DNA of 14,382 bases from a bacterium (GTDB taxonomy: Bacteria; Patescibacteriota; Microgenomatia; JAADGY01). This document shows positions 13,249 through 14,382 of this stretch, piece by piece; the first letter of the stretch is position 1, and each line of letters opens with the position of its first letter. Position numbers and translations under genes: made by a program. Under the pieces are notes generated by a model. It was not told the origin of the DNA. It made no database searches and saw only the letters and a program-made list of their open reading frames with translations. The DNA lies in the NCBI GenBank assembly GCA_013152165.1, contig JAADGY010000022.1:1-14382 (forward strand), given 5' to 3'.

Positions 13249-14133
13249 ATGCCTTTTAAAGCCAACTCCCAAACCAAGCTTGATATTCAAAGCCTAATCC
13301 GCAAGGCCGCTGTGTTGTTTGAAGATAAAACAAAAGCCCGGCTTATTCATCGGCTTAACAGCTTCTACATCGTTGGCAGTTTTGCTTTCGGCAAAATCAG
13401 CCTTGATAGGCCGGATATTAATTTTTTATTGATATTCAAAACCGCTCCCACGCCACAAGATTATTTAGTTATAGGCAAAATCTGCCGGCAGTTGGAGGAA
13501 GCATTTTCCCAAGAAGCGACTATAAAAATAGAGTTTCGGCCCTTCAGATACATAAAACCTGTCTATAAACATAGTTTTGAAATCTCGATAAACCCCATCA
13601 TCACCAGCCTGCCGGAAATTAATGCTATGAACGGGGTTGTCTTTAACAAATGGTTCACACAAGGCCTAAAAAGCGCCAACAAGCTGTTGCTTGGCCAGGA
13701 CTTTCTTGGATCCTTGGCAGTGGCTCCGATCACAGCCCAAGATCTAAAAGACAAAGCCATGCTTGACTTAATCTTTTTTTCAACCCCTCTTTCCCGAGCC
13801 CCTGCTCAATATAGCCAAGAAGATTCAAACCTTTTATTAAACGAATCCTTAGTTAATGCTAAAAATATCATTTATTTAGGTATTGAAGTAGCTATGTCCG
13901 ATCAAGAGCTGGCCGATAAAAAATATCTTGGCTACATCAAAAACAAACCCAAAATGATTGATTTTTACCAAGAAAGATATACCCCGGCCGCCGCCCAAAT
14001 GGTCAAAAAAGTCCTAGAAGTAAGGTCAAACTATCTTCAATTCAAAAACAACCCGGCCGCCGCTAAACAAATTTTTGAAATAGCCTTGGCCATGGCTGAC
14101 ATTGTCAGAAACAAACTTTTTTCAAGACCTTAA
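13249..14133 (+). CDS. nucleotidyltransferase-fold protein, degenerate active site, function unknown
   Basis: A 294-residue soluble protein. Residues 38-65 show the polymerase-beta-type nucleotidyltransferase pattern: hydrophobic strand, then GS at 43-44 (VGSFAFGKISLD), then DIN at 56-58 followed by a hydrophobic strand (FLLIF). The usual motif is D-x-D; the second Asp is Asn58. A third carboxylate may be Glu95 (IKIEFRP). The C-terminal ~150 residues look all-helical with conserved-looking KNIIYLGIEVA (205-215) and several Tyr-rich helices, as in aminoglycoside- or tRNA-type transferases with a helical partner domain. Substrate cannot be told. Loss of one metal-binding Asp may mean reduced or no catalysis. 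The short leader and lack of Shine-Dalgarno match other genes here. No gene follows within the window. Confidence 0.6.
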   Translation: MPFKANSQTKLDIQSLIRKAAVLFEDKTKARLIHRLNSFYIVGSFAFGKISLDRPDINFLLIFKTAPTPQDYLVIGKICRQLEEAFSQEATIKIEFRPFRYIKPVYKHSFEISINPIITSLPEINAMNGVVFNKWFTQGLKSANKLLLGQDFLGSLAVAPITAQDLKDKAMLDLIFFSTPLSRAPAQYSQEDSNLLLNESLVNAKNIIYLGIEVAMSDQELADKKYLGYIKNKPKMIDFYQERYTPAAAQMVKKVLEVRSNYLQFKNNPAAAKQIFEIALAMADIVRNKLFSRP

Positions 14134-14382
14134 AACCCTTTGTATTCCCAGAATCCCTCTTAAAACCACACCCTCCAAACCCGATGATTAGTAAAATCAC
14201 AAACCCATCTCTGGTGCTTACTACAACACCACGATATAGTGGTGTAATGTTCGCCTCCCCCCCTCTTTTTTTAAACTCCCCCACTCACAAGATCAAACTC
14301 TCCACTCTCCATCCCCAAACTCCCGAGGTCGGATAGAGATAACCGACCTCGGAAAGATTGAAAAAACAAAAAAGGGAAGAGC
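14134..14382. other. gene-free tail, pyrimidine-rich, with a strong inverted repeat
   Basis: No coding frame is supported in these 249 bases. The stretch 14250-14322 is strongly C/T-rich on the plus strand. CCGAGGTCGG (14323-14332) and CCGACCTCGG (14343-14352) form a perfect 10-bp inverted repeat with a 10-nt loop. It is followed by an A-rich run to the window end, so it lacks a U-tract on the plus strand; on the minus strand the T-rich run comes before, not after, the stem. It could be an mRNA-stabilising or processing stem, or part of the leader of a gene beyond the window. TCCACTCTCCAT at 14301-14312 also occurs at 438-449 in the pheS promoter spacer. Confidence 0.5.
14226..14245. other. 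small hairpin downstream of the nucleotidyltransferase-like gene
   Basis: ACACCAC (14226-14232) and GTGGTGT (14239-14245) form a 7-bp inverted repeat with a GATATA loop, 92 nt after the stop codon. The plus strand then runs AATGTTCGCC and a C-tract, with a T-run (14254-14262 region) too far away for a standard terminator. It may still mark the 3' end of the transcript. Confidence 0.4.

Noticed and set aside
1..14382. Circular element, from the shared 12-mer AAAAAAGGGAAG at 1-12 and 14368-14379
   Set aside because: The shared sequence is short and low in complexity, and the gene content (pheST, rpsO, pnp, ftsK) is chromosomal. Chance similarity is enough.

Overview
The window looks like chromosomal DNA of an ultra-small bacterium of the Candidate Phyla Radiation (Patescibacteria), most likely Microgenomates-like; the phylum-level call is an inference. 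Supporting points are: compact housekeeping genes with 3-4 nt gaps or 4 nt overlaps; a PheT without the usual N-terminal tRNA-binding (EMAP/OB) domain; a protease-less Lon-type ATPase; a RodZ-like protein with an Ig-like exterior domain; and a strong signature of leaderless or near-leaderless transcription, with TATAAT-type boxes 6-10 nt before the start codon. TGA is a real stop codon (end of the Lon-like gene), so the genetic code is standard, not the UGA=Gly code of Gracilibacteria/Absconditabacteria.

Layout. 1-462: gene-free region with three ~26-28 bp palindromes at 62-63 bp spacing, a minus-strand terminator-like structure, further nested inverted repeats, and the pheS promoter. 463-3444: pheS-pheT (phenylalanyl-tRNA synthetase). 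3520-3789: rpsO, whose start is moved to 3520 because the longer reading frame runs through its own -10 box. 3842-3909: a 68-nt imperfect hairpin between rpsO and pnp. 3940-6153: pnp. 6202-7245: AAA+ module of Lon without protease domain, overlapping 7242-7925, a family-4 (Fe-S) uracil-DNA glycosylase. 7952-9679: RNase J, the one gene with a clear Shine-Dalgarno sequence, carrying a His-to-Gly change at a conserved metal-ligand position. 9721-11847: FtsK/SpoIIIE translocase. 11852-12484: RodZ-like membrane HTH protein. 12488-13084 (minus): MerR-type HTH protein with a TrmB/PLD-like C-terminal half. 13249-14133: degenerate nucleotidyltransferase-like protein. 14134-14382: short gene-free tail with two hairpins.

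How it fits together. The order rpsO-pnp-(...)-rnj-ftsK-rodZ matches the order in the Bacillus subtilis chromosome (rpsO-pnpA...rnjB...spoIIIE...rodZ/ymfM) and partly in Actinobacteria, so this is an old syntenic block joining RNA turnover (S15, PNPase, RNase J) with chromosome segregation and cell shape (FtsK, RodZ). The least explained parts are the palindrome array before pheS, whose base changes keep pairing specifically in minus-strand RNA, the long rpsO-pnp hairpin, and the unusual enzyme variants (Lon without protease, RNase J lacking a metal ligand, nucleotidyltransferase with Asp-to-Asn).
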